A stretch of 64,000 bases of DNA, from contig OY970321.1 of NCBI GenBank assembly GCA_963716735.1, forward strand, positions 1,798,001-1,862,000, given 5' to 3'. A model generated the notes under the pieces. That model was given only the letters and a program-made list of their open reading frames with translations, searched no databases and was not told where the DNA came from. Below are positions 23,751-31,757 of the stretch, one piece after another (positions within the stretch are counted from its first letter, which is position 1; each line of letters begins with the position of its first letter). Origin of the DNA: VRUE01 sp963716735. GTDB taxonomy: Bacteria > Actinomycetota > Thermoleophilia > Solirubrobacterales > 70-9. The position numbers and the translations under genes are program-made.

Positions 23751-24392
23751 ATGGAATCGCCTCAGTTGCCTCGCGCTTACTCCGTTCGATCCGAGCGCGA
23801 GCGCCTGCTCGAGGCGATGGTGAAGATGGCCGCGGCGAAGGGCTATGAGGCGACGACCGTGGCTGACGTGGTCGAGTTCGCGGGTGTCACTCAGGACACC
23901 TTCGACGAGATGTTCGAGAGCAAGGAGGCCTGCTTCCTCGAGGCCTATGACGCGGTCTTCGACGTGCTCGTGGCGCACGTCACGGCGGCCTTCGAGGCGG
24001 CCGCCGGGGAGCCCTGGCCCGAGCAGATCGCGGCCGGCCTGGGTGCGCTGGTCGAGCTGCTGGCGATGGAGGCCGACATCGCGCGGATGGCGATGGTCGA
24101 GGTGACCGCGGCGGGCGACGACGCCCGCGAGCGCTACCGCGCGATGCTGACCCGCTTCACCCCCTTCCTGGAGAAGGGCCGCACCTACTCCGGCCAGGGC
24201 GAGGAGCTGCCGGCCGACACGGCGCGCTTCGCGATCGGCGGCGCTACCTCGATGATCTTCGACGAGGTTCGCGCCGGGCGCGGGCCGGAGCTGAAGCGAA
24301 TCCTGCCCGACCTGGTCTTCGCCGTGCTGATGCCTTACCTGGGGCCGGAAGCCGCCGAAGACGAGATGCGGCGGGTCACGCGCGAGAGCTGA
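23751..24392 (+). CDS. TetR-family regulator
   Basis: A 213-residue TetR protein (MESPQLPRAYSVRSERERL start). HTH: LLEAMVKMAAAKGYEATTVA then DVVEFAGVTQDTFDEMFESK. The C-terminal block LPDLVFAVLMPYLGPEAA matches the family of paralogues in this island. The gene ends 8 nt before a 20-bp-stem inverted repeat that separates it from the converging enoyl-CoA hydratase gene. No target is indicated. Confidence 0.86.
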   Translation: MESPQLPRAYSVRSERERLLEAMVKMAAAKGYEATTVADVVEFAGVTQDTFDEMFESKEACFLEAYDAVFDVLVAHVTAAFEAAAGEPWPEQIAAGLGALVELLAMEADIARMAMVEVTAAGDDARERYRAMLTRFTPFLEKGRTYSGQGEELPADTARFAIGGATSMIFDEVRAGRGPELKRILPDLVFAVLMPYLGPEAAEDEMRRVTRES

Positions 24393-24399
24393 GCTGGTG

Positions 24400-24514
24400 G
24401 GAGGAGTCCGGGTAGGGCCTCCACTTAACTTTTTCGGTGGGTCGCGTTCCTGCTGGCGCCCGAGGACCGACGACGAAAAAGTACAAGACGTTCCGGCCCT
24501 ACCCGGACTCCTCC
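24400..24514. terminator. Long inverted repeat between converging genes (bidirectional terminator candidate)
   Basis: A perfect 20-bp inverted repeat (24400-24419 and 24495-24514, beginning GGAGGAGTCCGGG) encloses 75 nt. A second, inner stem pairs ACTTTTTCG (about 24427) with CGAAAAAGT (about 24475). The TetR gene ends 8 nt before and the enoyl-CoA hydratase gene ends 3 nt after it. The convergent placement fits a bidirectional terminator, but the stem and loop are much longer than usual, as in the repeats at 57975 and 59573. The loop sequence is unrelated to theirs. Confidence 0.6.
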
Positions 24515-24516
24515 TC

Positions 24517-25269
24517 TCAGGCGCCCTCGCCGTGACGTCCTTCGCCAGCTGAAAAGCGTGCTGCGCCTCGGATGGCGACGTCCAGGACCTCGCGGCCCAG
24601 CCGGTGCTCCAGGGCTATGCCGTCCTCGAGTGGGAGACCGAAGCCTTCGATCGCGGCTTGGCGGTCGGCGAGCATCGTCTCCTGGGGGAAGGCAGCGATC
24701 CTCTCGGCCAGGTCAAGGGCCCGCTCGAGGTGGCGGCCGGGCTCGGCCAGCTCGTTGACCAGGCCGATCCGGTGCGCCTCCTCGGCGGGAACCGGGCGGC
24801 CGGTGAGGATCAGCTCCAGGGCACGGCCCATGCCGATCACGCGGGGCAGGCGTTGGGTACCACCGTCCACCAGAGGCACCCCCCAGCGACGCTCGAAGAG
24901 GCCGAAGGTGGATTGAGGCGTGGCGATGCGCAGGTCACACCAGAGCGCCAGCTCGACCCCGCCCGCCAGGCACCAGCCGTCGACCGCGGCGATCGCCGGC
25001 TTGGCCGGGGTGAGGCGCGTGGGCCCCATCGGCCCGTCCGGGTGGTCGACGTCGAGGTTCATCGCCTTCAGGTCCGCCCCGGCGCAGAACGCCTCGCCGC
25101 CGGCGCCGGTGAGGACGAGGACACGGGCGTCGTCGTCGGCCTCGAAGTCCACCAGCCCCTGCCGGAAGGACTCCGCGGCGGCGGCATCGATCGCGTTCCG
25201 CCGCGCCGGCCGGTCGATGGTCAGGACGGCAGCCGCCCCCACCCGCTCGTAGCGCAACTCGTCAGTCAC
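24517..25269 (-). CDS. Enoyl-CoA hydratase/isomerase family protein
   Basis: A 250-residue crotonase-fold protein from GTG at 25269 (VTDELRYERVG). The oxyanion-hole motif is GGEAFCAGADLKAM, and GGVELALWCDLRIATPQSTF then FERRWGVPLVDGGTQRLPRV follow. The two catalytic Glu positions are retained (FGLFE and RALEL). It likely acts on a fatty or aromatic acyl-CoA, in the cytoplasm. The frame continues upstream to 25368 but only the GTG fits the family. It stands alone, facing the TetR island across a large hairpin. Confidence 0.88.
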   Translation of the reverse strand: MTDELRYERVGAAAVLTIDRPARRNAIDAAAAESFRQGLVDFEADDDARVLVLTGAGGEAFCAGADLKAMNLDVDHPDGPMGPTRLTPAKPAIAAVDGWCLAGGVELALWCDLRIATPQSTFGLFERRWGVPLVDGGTQRLPRVIGMGRALELILTGRPVPAEEAHRIGLVNELAEPGRHLERALDLAERIAAFPQETMLADRQAAIEGFGLPLEDGIALEHRLGREVLDVAIRGAARFSAGEGRHGEGA

Positions 25270-25652
25270 GGTGCAAGAGAGTATGGGAGTGGGCGGGCTA
25301 GTTGCTGGGCAAATCACGGGATAGCCAAGCAACGCCGACTCCCAGGTGCGCCCCGGTACGCGGGTCAACGGAGGCAGGCACCCGATGACCGCCAGCCAAG
25401 CTAGAGGGGGCTCCGGACGCGAGGGGTGCCGGAACGCAAAACGCGACCGGGGACGGCGCCCAAAGCCTGCCCGCGCGTAGCCTTCGCGCTAGAAGCTCTT
25501 TGCGCCACCTTCAAGACGGTGTCCCGCTGGCTTCCGCGGGGCCTGTCTTTCCCAGTCGCAAGATCAACTTAACCCGGCGCCTTGGCGGCGTCTAGGGGGT
25601 GGCTGGGGACGATCCCGCAAAGTCCGGTGAAATCGGTACTGTCGCCGCCGGG
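25270..25652. other. Gene-free GC-rich divergent region with possible structured RNA
   Basis: About 380 bp between the divergent enoyl-CoA hydratase and sugar-porter genes. No convincing coding frame is seen on either strand. The sequence has many short local inverted repeats (for example CCGCTGGC...GCCAGCGG read on opposite strands near 25530) and multiple GC-rich segments, so a structured leader is conceivable. It does not match any riboswitch, RNase P, SRP or tmRNA core I can recall. A weak TACTGT -10 lies near 25640 in front of the plus-strand ATG. Confidence 0.3.
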
Positions 25653-27044
25653 ATGAACGACGGGCTGGAGGCTTCCCGCCGCCGGGCGCGGCGCAACGTC
25701 GTGCTGACGGCCGCGATCGCCGGCCTTGGCGGGCTGCTCTTCGGCTACGACACCGGGGTCATCGCCGGGGCGCTGCTCTTCATCAAGGGCGACTTCGACC
25801 TCGGTAGCTTCGCCCAGGGCCTGGTCGTCGCCGCGGTGCCGATCGGGGCCGTGGCCGGCGCCGCCTTCGCCGGGCCCGCCGCCGACCGCTACGGCCGCCG
25901 CCTGATGATCCTGCTGGCCGCCGCCGTCTTCATCGTCGGCGCCCTGGCCAGCGCCGCCGCGCCCGGCGTCGAGGTCCTGGTCATCGCCCGCATCGTGATC
26001 GGGGTCGCGATCGGCCTCGCCTCGGCCGCCGCCCCCGTCTACATCTCCGAGATGGCGCCGCCGGAGAGTCGAGGACGCCTGGTCAGCTTCTTCCAGCTGG
26101 CAGTCACGATCGGCATCCTCGTCGCATACCTGGTCGGCCTGGCCTTCGACGGCATCGAAGGCTGGCGCTGGATGCTCGGCCTCGGCGTGGTACCGGCGCT
26201 GGCGCTCGCCTTCGGCATGCTGCGGATGCCGCAGAGCCCGCGCTGGCTGGTGATGACCGGCGACGACTTCGCCGCGCGGGCGACGCTGGCGAAGATCCGC
26301 GTCGACGACCCCGACACGATCGACCGCGAGATCGAGGAGATCAAAGAGAGCATCGACGAGAAGCCCGGCACCTGGAGCGAGCTGCTGGAGCCGGTGGTCA
26401 AAGCAGCGCTGGTGGTCGGCGTCGGGCTGGCGATCCTGCAGCAGGTGACCGGGATCAACACGGTCATCTACTACGCGCCGACGATCGTCGAATTCACCGG
26501 CGTCGACTCCTCGGCCGGATCGATCCTCGCCGCGGTCGGCGTCGGCATCATCAACGTCGCGATGACCGTGGTCGCGCTGCGCCTGCTCGACCGCGCCGGG
26601 CGCCGCACGCTGCTGATGGTCGGCGTCTCCGGCATGTCGATCTCGCTGTTCGCCCTCGGCGCCGCCTTCATCGGCGGCGGCGGAAGCACGCTCTCCTCGG
26701 TGGTCGCGATCGTCAGCCTGATGCTCTACGTCGCTTCCTTCGCGGTCAGCCTCGGGCCGATCTTCTGGCTGCTCAACGCGGAGATCTACCCGCTCGCCGT
26801 GCGCAGCAAGGCGGCTGGCCTCGGCACGATGGCCAACTGGACCTTCAACTTCATCGTCTCGCTCACCTTCCTGCTGCTGATCGAAGCGCTCGGCCGCAGC
26901 GGCGCCTTCTGGCTCTACGGCGGGATCGGCGTACTCACCCTGATCTTCTGCTGGAAGCTGGTGCCGGAGACGAAGGGCAAGCGCCTGGAGGACATCCAGG
27001 CGATCTTCCAAGCGCGGGTTGACGGCCGCAAAGCCTCCGCGTAG
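25653..27044 (+). CDS. Sugar porter (MFS, SP family) transporter
   Basis: A 463-residue 12-helix transporter from the ATG at 25653 (a GTG at 25599 would add 18 residues). Family signatures are present: GGLLFGYDTGVIAGALLFI in helix 1, DRYGRRLMILLAA after helix 2, PPESRGRL after helix 4, a QQVTGINTVIYYAPTI block in helix 7, DRAGRRTLL after helix 8 and PETKGKRLEDI at the end. These are the sugar/proton symporter marks (as in XylE and GalP). The substrate cannot be read from sequence; a hexose, pentose or inositol is likely. It precedes metF by 25 nt, which may be coincidence. Confidence 0.93.
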   Translation: MNDGLEASRRRARRNVVLTAAIAGLGGLLFGYDTGVIAGALLFIKGDFDLGSFAQGLVVAAVPIGAVAGAAFAGPAADRYGRRLMILLAAAVFIVGALASAAAPGVEVLVIARIVIGVAIGLASAAAPVYISEMAPPESRGRLVSFFQLAVTIGILVAYLVGLAFDGIEGWRWMLGLGVVPALALAFGMLRMPQSPRWLVMTGDDFAARATLAKIRVDDPDTIDREIEEIKESIDEKPGTWSELLEPVVKAALVVGVGLAILQQVTGINTVIYYAPTIVEFTGVDSSAGSILAAVGVGIINVAMTVVALRLLDRAGRRTLLMVGVSGMSISLFALGAAFIGGGGSTLSSVVAIVSLMLYVASFAVSLGPIFWLLNAEIYPLAVRSKAAGLGTMANWTFNFIVSLTFLLLIEALGRSGAFWLYGGIGVLTLIFCWKLVPETKGKRLEDIQAIFQARVDGRKASA

Positions 27045-27069
27045 CGCCGCACCTGGCTACGCTGCCTCG

Positions 27070-27993
27070 ATGCGCATCGACCAGATCCTCGCCTCGAAGC
27101 AACCGCTCTTCTCAATCGAGTTCTTCCCGCCGAAGACCGAGGAGGCGACCGAGCAGCTGTACGCGACGGCGCGCTCGCTGCGCGAGCTGGAGCCCGATTT
27201 CGTCTCGGTCACCTACGGCGCGGGGGGGTCGACCCGGGACGGCACGGTCGAGATCACCCGGGCGCTGAAGGACGAACTCGGCCTGGAGACGATGGCGCAC
27301 CTGAGCTGCGTCGGCGAGAGCGCCGAGGGAATCTCCGCCACGCTCGACCGGATCGCCGCGGCCGGGATCGAGAACGTCTTCGCGCTGCGCGGCGACCCGC
27401 CCCGCGGCCAGCCGGACTTCGTCCAGCCCGAGGGCGGCCTGGGCAGCGCCGCGGAGCTCACCGCCTTCATCGGCAACGGCTGGGACTTCGCCGTCGGCGG
27501 CGCCTGCTTCCCCGAGGTGCACCCCGAGGCGGCGGACCTCGAGACCGACCTCGACTACCTCAAGACGAAGGTCGATGCCGGCGCGTCCTTCCTCATCACC
27601 CAGCTCTTCTTCGACAACCAGGTCTACTTCGACTTCGTCGCCGCCGCGCGGGCGAAGGGGATCGAGGTGCCGATCCTGGCCGGGATCATCCCCGTCGCCG
27701 GCTTCGCCCAGACGAAGCGGATCTGCGACCTCTGCGACGCCTCGATCCCGCCGCGCCTGGAAGCGGCGTTCGCGGCGGCGGAGGGCGACGAGGAGGCCGA
27801 GTTCGAGCTGGGGGTCGCTTACGCGGCACAGCAGTGCGCCGAGCTGCTGATCGCGGGCGCGCCGGGGATCCACTTCTACGCCCTCAACCGGGCGCCGGCG
27901 ACGCGCGCCGTGCTCGGTTCGCTGCGTGCCTCGCGCCCGTGGGAGCGGACCAGGGGCACCCCGGCCGACCCCGTCGGCGACGCGAGCCATTAG
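27070..27993 (+). CDS. metF: 5,10-methylenetetrahydrofolate reductase
   Basis: A 307-residue MetF from the ATG at 27070. It reduces methylenetetrahydrofolate to methyltetrahydrofolate for methionine synthesis, using FAD. The family motifs are FSIEFFPPKTEEATEQLY, VSVTYGAGGSTRDGT, FALRGDPPRG and GASFLITQLFFDNQVYFDF. The C-terminus (HFYALNRAPATRAVL) is standard. Fifty-one upstream nucleotides in frame belong to the end of the sugar-porter gene and are not part of the protein. Confidence 0.95.
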   Translation: MRIDQILASKQPLFSIEFFPPKTEEATEQLYATARSLRELEPDFVSVTYGAGGSTRDGTVEITRALKDELGLETMAHLSCVGESAEGISATLDRIAAAGIENVFALRGDPPRGQPDFVQPEGGLGSAAELTAFIGNGWDFAVGGACFPEVHPEAADLETDLDYLKTKVDAGASFLITQLFFDNQVYFDFVAAARAKGIEVPILAGIIPVAGFAQTKRICDLCDASIPPRLEAAFAAAEGDEEAEFELGVAYAAQQCAELLIAGAPGIHFYALNRAPATRAVLGSLRASRPWERTRGTPADPVGDASH

Positions 27994-28020
27994 CGGCAGA
28001 TCTCTAGACTGGTGGCGACG

Positions 28021-28869
28021 ATGGCCGAGTTGAGCTACCAGGGACACCGGATCGGCTTCGACGAGTACGGCGAGGGGGAGCGCCCGATCGTCCTTATCCA
28101 CGGCCTGCTGATGAACCGGCACATGTTCGAGCGGCTGGGCCCGTCGCTGGCCAAGCGGGGCAACCGGGTGATCTGCGTCGACCTGCTCGGCCACGGCCGC
28201 TCCGATCAACCCGACGACCTGCGCCTCTACTCGATGCCGCTGTTCGCCGAGCAGGTGCTCGCGCTGCTCGATCATCTGGGCTTGGAGCGGGCGGTCGTGG
28301 GCGGCACCTCGCTCGGCGCCAACGTCGGGCTCGAGCTGGCCGTTCGCCATCCGGACCGGGTCGAGGGACTGTTCATCGAGATGCCGGTGCTCGACAACGC
28401 GCTGGCTGGCGTCGCCGCGATCTTCGCCCCGGTCCTGCTCGGGTTTCGCCTCGGCAGGCCGGCGGTCGAGCTCAGCTCGCGCCTCGCCTCGCTGATCCCC
28501 CGCACCAACTTCCTCGTCGACATCGGCCTCGATTGGGCCAGACGGCGACCCGTTCCCTCCGTCGCCATATTGGAGGGGCTGCTCCTCGGCGAGACCGCGC
28601 CGCCGCGTGAGCAGCGGCGCCTGATCGACCGGCCGGCTCTCGTCGTCGGCCACCCACTCGATCCCCTCCACCCCTTCAGCGATTCGGGGATGCTGATCGA
28701 CGAGCTGCGCCAGGCGCGGCTGGTCGAGGCGAGCTCGATCCTCGAGTGGAGAACCCGCCCAAAGCGCCTCAACGAAGAGCTGGCGCGGTTCCTCGACGAA
28801 GTCTGGGTGGGCGACGGCGAGCCGTCGGCGAACGGCAACGGGCAAACAGCGGCTCCTGTGGCAGGATAG
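28021..28869 (+). CDS. Alpha/beta hydrolase
   Basis: A 282-residue alpha/beta hydrolase. The oxyanion-hole region is IVLIHGLLMNRHMFERL, the nucleophile elbow is GGTSLGANVGLELA (Ser in GTSLG), and the acid/His part is GHPLDPLHPFSD. Substrate is unknown; close relatives include esterases, haloperoxidase-like and 2-hydroxymuconic semialdehyde hydrolases. A GTG at 28012 is an alternative start (three residues longer); the ATG at 28021 is chosen on the better context. The gene ends 10 nt before the DUF3105 gene. Confidence 0.87.
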   Translation: MAELSYQGHRIGFDEYGEGERPIVLIHGLLMNRHMFERLGPSLAKRGNRVICVDLLGHGRSDQPDDLRLYSMPLFAEQVLALLDHLGLERAVVGGTSLGANVGLELAVRHPDRVEGLFIEMPVLDNALAGVAAIFAPVLLGFRLGRPAVELSSRLASLIPRTNFLVDIGLDWARRRPVPSVAILEGLLLGETAPPREQRRLIDRPALVVGHPLDPLHPFSDSGMLIDELRQARLVEASSILEWRTRPKRLNEELARFLDEVWVGDGEPSANGNGQTAAPVAG

Positions 28870-28879
28870 GGGTCGAATC

Positions 28880-29659
28880 GTGGCGAACCGCAGGGAGGAA
28901 GAGAGAGAGCGACTGCGCCAGGCTCGGCAGGAACGCGAGTCCGGGCAGCAGAAGTCGGAGAAACGCCGGCTGTTCGCGGTCTACGGCGTTGCCGGGCTGA
29001 TCGGCCTCCTCGTTCTCGCCGGGATAGTCGGCCTGGTTGCCTCCTCCGGGGGCGACAGCGGCGGCGAAGCCCACATCAATCAGGCGAGCGGTTCGACCAA
29101 CGGCGTGAATCCGGACGAACGCACCGGAACGGTGCCACCGGCGGTCAAGGTGACGAACCTCAAACAGGCGGCGAAACAGGCGGGCTGCACCCTGCGCCTG
29201 CGCCTCAAGGACGAGGGCCACACCCACATATCCCCGACCGCGGCGACGCCGGACTACAAAACCAACCCGCCGACCTCGGGCAACCACGTCGAACCGCCCT
29301 ACCAGCAGGCCGACGGCGCCTACAGCGAAATGCCCGGCGAAATCGACATCGTTCACACGCTCGAGCACGGCCGGCTGGAGATCCAGTACAGCCCCGATCT
29401 GCCCGAAGAAGACCAGCTCGCGCTCAAGGGCCTCTTCGAGACGATGTACGGAGGAACGCTGCTCTTCCCCAACGACAACATGGACTACGAGGTTGCCGCG
29501 ACGACCTGGACCAACCTGATCGGCTGCCCCACGTACAAAGGCGCGATCACCCTCGACGCGATCCGCGACTTCGGCAAGGCGACCTGGGGTCGCTACGGCG
29601 GCGAGCCGGCCAGTGCCTTCGGGCTCAAAGGCCCGACGCCCATAGAACCCGCGAGTTAG
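28880..29659 (+). CDS. DUF3105 membrane-anchored protein
   Basis: A 259-residue protein starting at GTG 28880. A charged N-terminal helix (EEERERLRQARQERE) is followed by one transmembrane helix (VYGVAGLIGLLVLAGIVGLV) and then the DUF3105 domain outside: GHTHISP, NPPTSGNHVEPPYQQADG, IVHTLEHGRLEIQY, and a late CPTYKGAITLDAI. The conserved His and Pro-rich motifs of DUF3105 are visible, but the role of this domain is unknown. The stop overlaps the end of the convergent acetyltransferase gene by 4 nt. Confidence 0.85.
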   Translation: MANRREEERERLRQARQERESGQQKSEKRRLFAVYGVAGLIGLLVLAGIVGLVASSGGDSGGEAHINQASGSTNGVNPDERTGTVPPAVKVTNLKQAAKQAGCTLRLRLKDEGHTHISPTAATPDYKTNPPTSGNHVEPPYQQADGAYSEMPGEIDIVHTLEHGRLEIQYSPDLPEEDQLALKGLFETMYGGTLLFPNDNMDYEVAATTWTNLIGCPTYKGAITLDAIRDFGKATWGRYGGEPASAFGLKGPTPIEPAS

Positions 29660-30642
29660 GGCGCGCGGTAAGCAGGGAAGAAGCCGCCGGGGTCGTGTTC
29701 GGGGGCGAGGCGGTCGTAGGCCTCGCGGTCGCAGACGATCGCGGAGGTGTACCAGGGCTGCTCGCGGTTGGCGAAGCCGCGCTTGAACTCCTCCAGCCGG
29801 TCGCCGCGGGAAAGACCGCCACCCAGGTTGAGCGGCAGACCCTTTTCGGCGGAGAGCTCGACCAGCGCGGCGAGGACGTTCTTCATCGGCGAGTCGCGTA
29901 AGTAGGCGTCGGCGCTACCACTGAGGTAGTAGTGAAGGAAGCCGTCGCTGCGCACCGTGACCGACGCGGCGGCGACCTCACCGCCCCCCGGCGCATAGGC
30001 GAGCGCCAGCCAGGCGCGGTCCGAGTCGAGGATGCGGTCGAAGTAGGGGGCGGCGAAGAAATAACGCTCGGCGGCATCGGCGCGGCGCATCGTCTGCTCG
30101 TAGGCGGCGAGGAAGCCGGCCCGCTGCTCAGCGCTCGTCTCGCGACCGGAAACCAGCTCGACCTCGTAGCCAGCGCGGCGGTTCTTGTTGATCTGGTTGC
30201 GATCGCTGGAGCGGCTCTTCGGCGGCAGCTCTGGATCGGCGATCTGGACCACGTTGCGCTCGACGCCGTCGGCGAGCGGTGACGGCGCGAGCGTGTGGCG
30301 GAGGAAGAGCGTGACGAGGCCGGTGGCTGAAAAGTCGATGACCTTGGGATCGAGCACCGGCGCGGTCGAGGTTTGGGTCGCATATCGACCCAAACCTCGA
30401 CCGCAGTCTGGGGAACGGGTCAGACCTGGGTAGCCGTAGGGAGAGGTCGCGTCGATCCCGTGGTCCCCGGGAATCTCGCGGACGATCAGCGGCGCGAGCA
30501 GCTCGGCCTCGCCGGTATCGATCCGCAAAGTGTGGGTCACCCCCTCGGCGTCAAGGAAGGGGCGCGAGCGGAAGAACTCCTCGCTCTCGGCCGCCGCCCC
30601 GCCGTCGGCGAGCAGCTCGGCTGGAGCGCGACGGTCGCTCAC
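29656..30642 (-). CDS. FemAB-like (GNAT-fold) acyltransferase
   Basis: A 328-residue protein of the BioF2/Acetyltransf_6 type. Evidence: the core around MRRADAAERYFFAAPYFDRIL, EVAAASVTVRSDGFLHYYLSG and LNLGGGLSRGDRLEEFKRGF. Such enzymes add acyl or aminoacyl groups and are frequent in exopolysaccharide loci; the next genes are sugar transferases. Residues about 80-94 (CGRGLGRYATQTSTA) are encoded by a 43-bp near-perfect hairpin at 30362-30404 inserted in frame. It overlaps the next acetyltransferase gene by 4 nt (ATGA type). Confidence 0.82.
   Translation of the reverse strand: MSDRRAPAELLADGGAAAESEEFFRSRPFLDAEGVTHTLRIDTGEAELLAPLIVREIPGDHGIDATSPYGYPGLTRSPDCGRGLGRYATQTSTAPVLDPKVIDFSATGLVTLFLRHTLAPSPLADGVERNVVQIADPELPPKSRSSDRNQINKNRRAGYEVELVSGRETSAEQRAGFLAAYEQTMRRADAAERYFFAAPYFDRILDSDRAWLALAYAPGGGEVAAASVTVRSDGFLHYYLSGSADAYLRDSPMKNVLAALVELSAEKGLPLNLGGGLSRGDRLEEFKRGFANREQPWYTSAIVCDREAYDRLAPEHDPGGFFPAYRAP
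30362..30404. repeat. In-frame palindromic hairpin inside the FemAB-like gene
   Basis: A perfect 19-bp inverted repeat (30362-30380 and 30386-30404; arms begin GCGGTCGAGGTTTGG) with a 5-nt loop CATAT. It lies inside the acyltransferase reading frame and does not break it, coding for a short peptide in residues 80-94. In-frame palindromic inserts of this sort recall the Rickettsia palindromic elements, although the sequence is not related. Confidence 0.75.
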
Positions 30643-31184
30643 GGCAACAGGTCGGAGGCCGCGGCTCGGAACTCGTCCGGCAGCACGCCCCAGACCTCGC
30701 AGTCGTCGACGCCGTCGGGGCGGCGCAGGTGGCCGCGCATCGTCCCCTCGTGCTTCCAGCCCAAGCCCGCCACCGTCTTCTTGGCGATCTCGTTGCGGGC
30801 GGGGATGCGACCGTAGACGCGGTGGGCGCCGAACTCGTCGAAGGCCTTGGCGATGGTCAGGGCCTCGGCTCGCCGGCCGACACCCTTGCCGCGCACGTCG
30901 TCGCCGATCAACGCCCCCAGCTCTGGCGCCGTCTGCCGGAAGAGGCCGTAGAGGGCGGTGAAGCCGACCGGCTCGTCGTAGCCCTCGACGACGATCGCGT
31001 ACTTGCGGTCCTCGCCGGAGCCGCCCATCGCCCGTCCCACCCAGGCCTCGGCTTCCTCGAGCGAGAAGCCGTCGCGCTGCTCCATCAGCGTCCTGGTCGC
31101 CTCCGGGTTGTTGAACCAGCGATGCACCGCCCCGGCGTCGCCGGGCTCGAAGGCACGCAGACCGACCTCTGGAAGCTCGCCCAT
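30639..31184 (-). CDS. RimJ/RimL-type GNAT acetyltransferase
   Basis: A 181-residue GNAT protein. Family motifs are seen: LRAFEPGDAGAVHRWFNNPE, KYAIVVEGYDEPVGFTALYG (motif A region), GKGVGRRAEALTIAKAFDE and NEIAKKTVAGLGWKHEGTMR. It probably acetylates a protein N-terminus, an amino sugar or a small amine. It is placed between the sugar transferase and the FemAB-like gene, so an amino-sugar acetyl role in polysaccharide synthesis is possible but unproven. The start overlaps the end of the previous gene only loosely (9 nt gap upstream). Confidence 0.87.
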   Translation of the reverse strand: MGELPEVGLRAFEPGDAGAVHRWFNNPEATRTLMEQRDGFSLEEAEAWVGRAMGGSGEDRKYAIVVEGYDEPVGFTALYGLFRQTAPELGALIGDDVRGKGVGRRAEALTIAKAFDEFGAHRVYGRIPARNEIAKKTVAGLGWKHEGTMRGHLRRPDGVDDCEVWGVLPDEFRAAASDLLP

Positions 31185-31193
31185 ACGGGAACC

Positions 31194-31757
31194 CTAGTCC
31201 GGGGCGAGGCCGTGGCCGGTGACGAGGAGCCAGGCGGTGCGGGTGAGGATGCGCAGGTCGAGAGCGAAGCTGCGGCGGTCGACGTAATCGACGTCGAGCT
31301 CGATCCGCTCCTCCCAGGGGATGCCGGCGCGGCCCTGGACCTGTGCCCAGCCGGTCAGGCCCGGGCGCACCTCATGGCGGCGATGCTGGCGGAGCGTGTA
31401 GTCCTCGACCTGTGCGGGGATCGTCGGGCGCGGGCCGACGATCGCCATCTCGCCACGCAGCACGTTGACCAGGTTGGGGATCTCGTCGAGCGAGGTGCGG
31501 CGCAGGAAGCGGCCGGCGGCGGTAACACGGGGATCGTCGCGGGCGACCACCTTGCCGACGCCGACCGGGTCGGAGCCCTGCTCCATCGTGCGCAGCTTCA
31601 GCAGCTCGAACTCGCGGCCGCCCTTGCCGACCCGGCGCTGGCGGTAGATGACCGGCCCGCGGCTGCCCAGCTTGATCGCGATCGCGGCGACCAGGACGAC
31701 CGGTGAGAAGACGACCAGGGCGACGGTCGCGATGGCGATGTCGAAGACGCGGGGCAT
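31194..31757 (-). CDS. Undecaprenyl-phosphate sugar phosphotransferase (priming enzyme)
   Basis: A 187-residue membrane-associated sugar-1-phosphate transferase (WcaJ/PglC core). One helix near the N-terminus (VALVVFSPVVLVAAIAIKLG) is followed by the conserved KLRTM, DDPRVTAAGRFLRRTSLDEIP, NLVNVLRGEMAIVGPRP and RPGLTGWAQVQGR motifs. It transfers the first sugar phosphate to undecaprenyl phosphate and so starts repeat-unit assembly. The ATG at 31757 overlaps the stop of the upstream glycosyltransferase gene (ATGA). A longer reading frame from 31952 runs through that gene and is not the product. Confidence 0.9.
   Translation of the reverse strand: MPRVFDIAIATVALVVFSPVVLVAAIAIKLGSRGPVIYRQRRVGKGGREFELLKLRTMEQGSDPVGVGKVVARDDPRVTAAGRFLRRTSLDEIPNLVNVLRGEMAIVGPRPTIPAQVEDYTLRQHRRHEVRPGLTGWAQVQGRAGIPWEERIELDVDYVDRRSFALDLRILTRTAWLLVTGHGLAPD

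Noticed and set aside
25270..25652. RNase P RNA, SRP RNA, tmRNA or cobalamin riboswitch in the gene-free region
   Set aside because: None of their conserved cores could be found on either strand. Only general GC-rich pairing is seen, so it is listed as unknown.
25569..27011. A 480-codon minus-strand frame over the sugar porter gene
   Set aside because: The sugar-porter signatures are all on the plus strand; the minus frame is rich in Asp, Arg and Gln, as expected from an antisense shadow.
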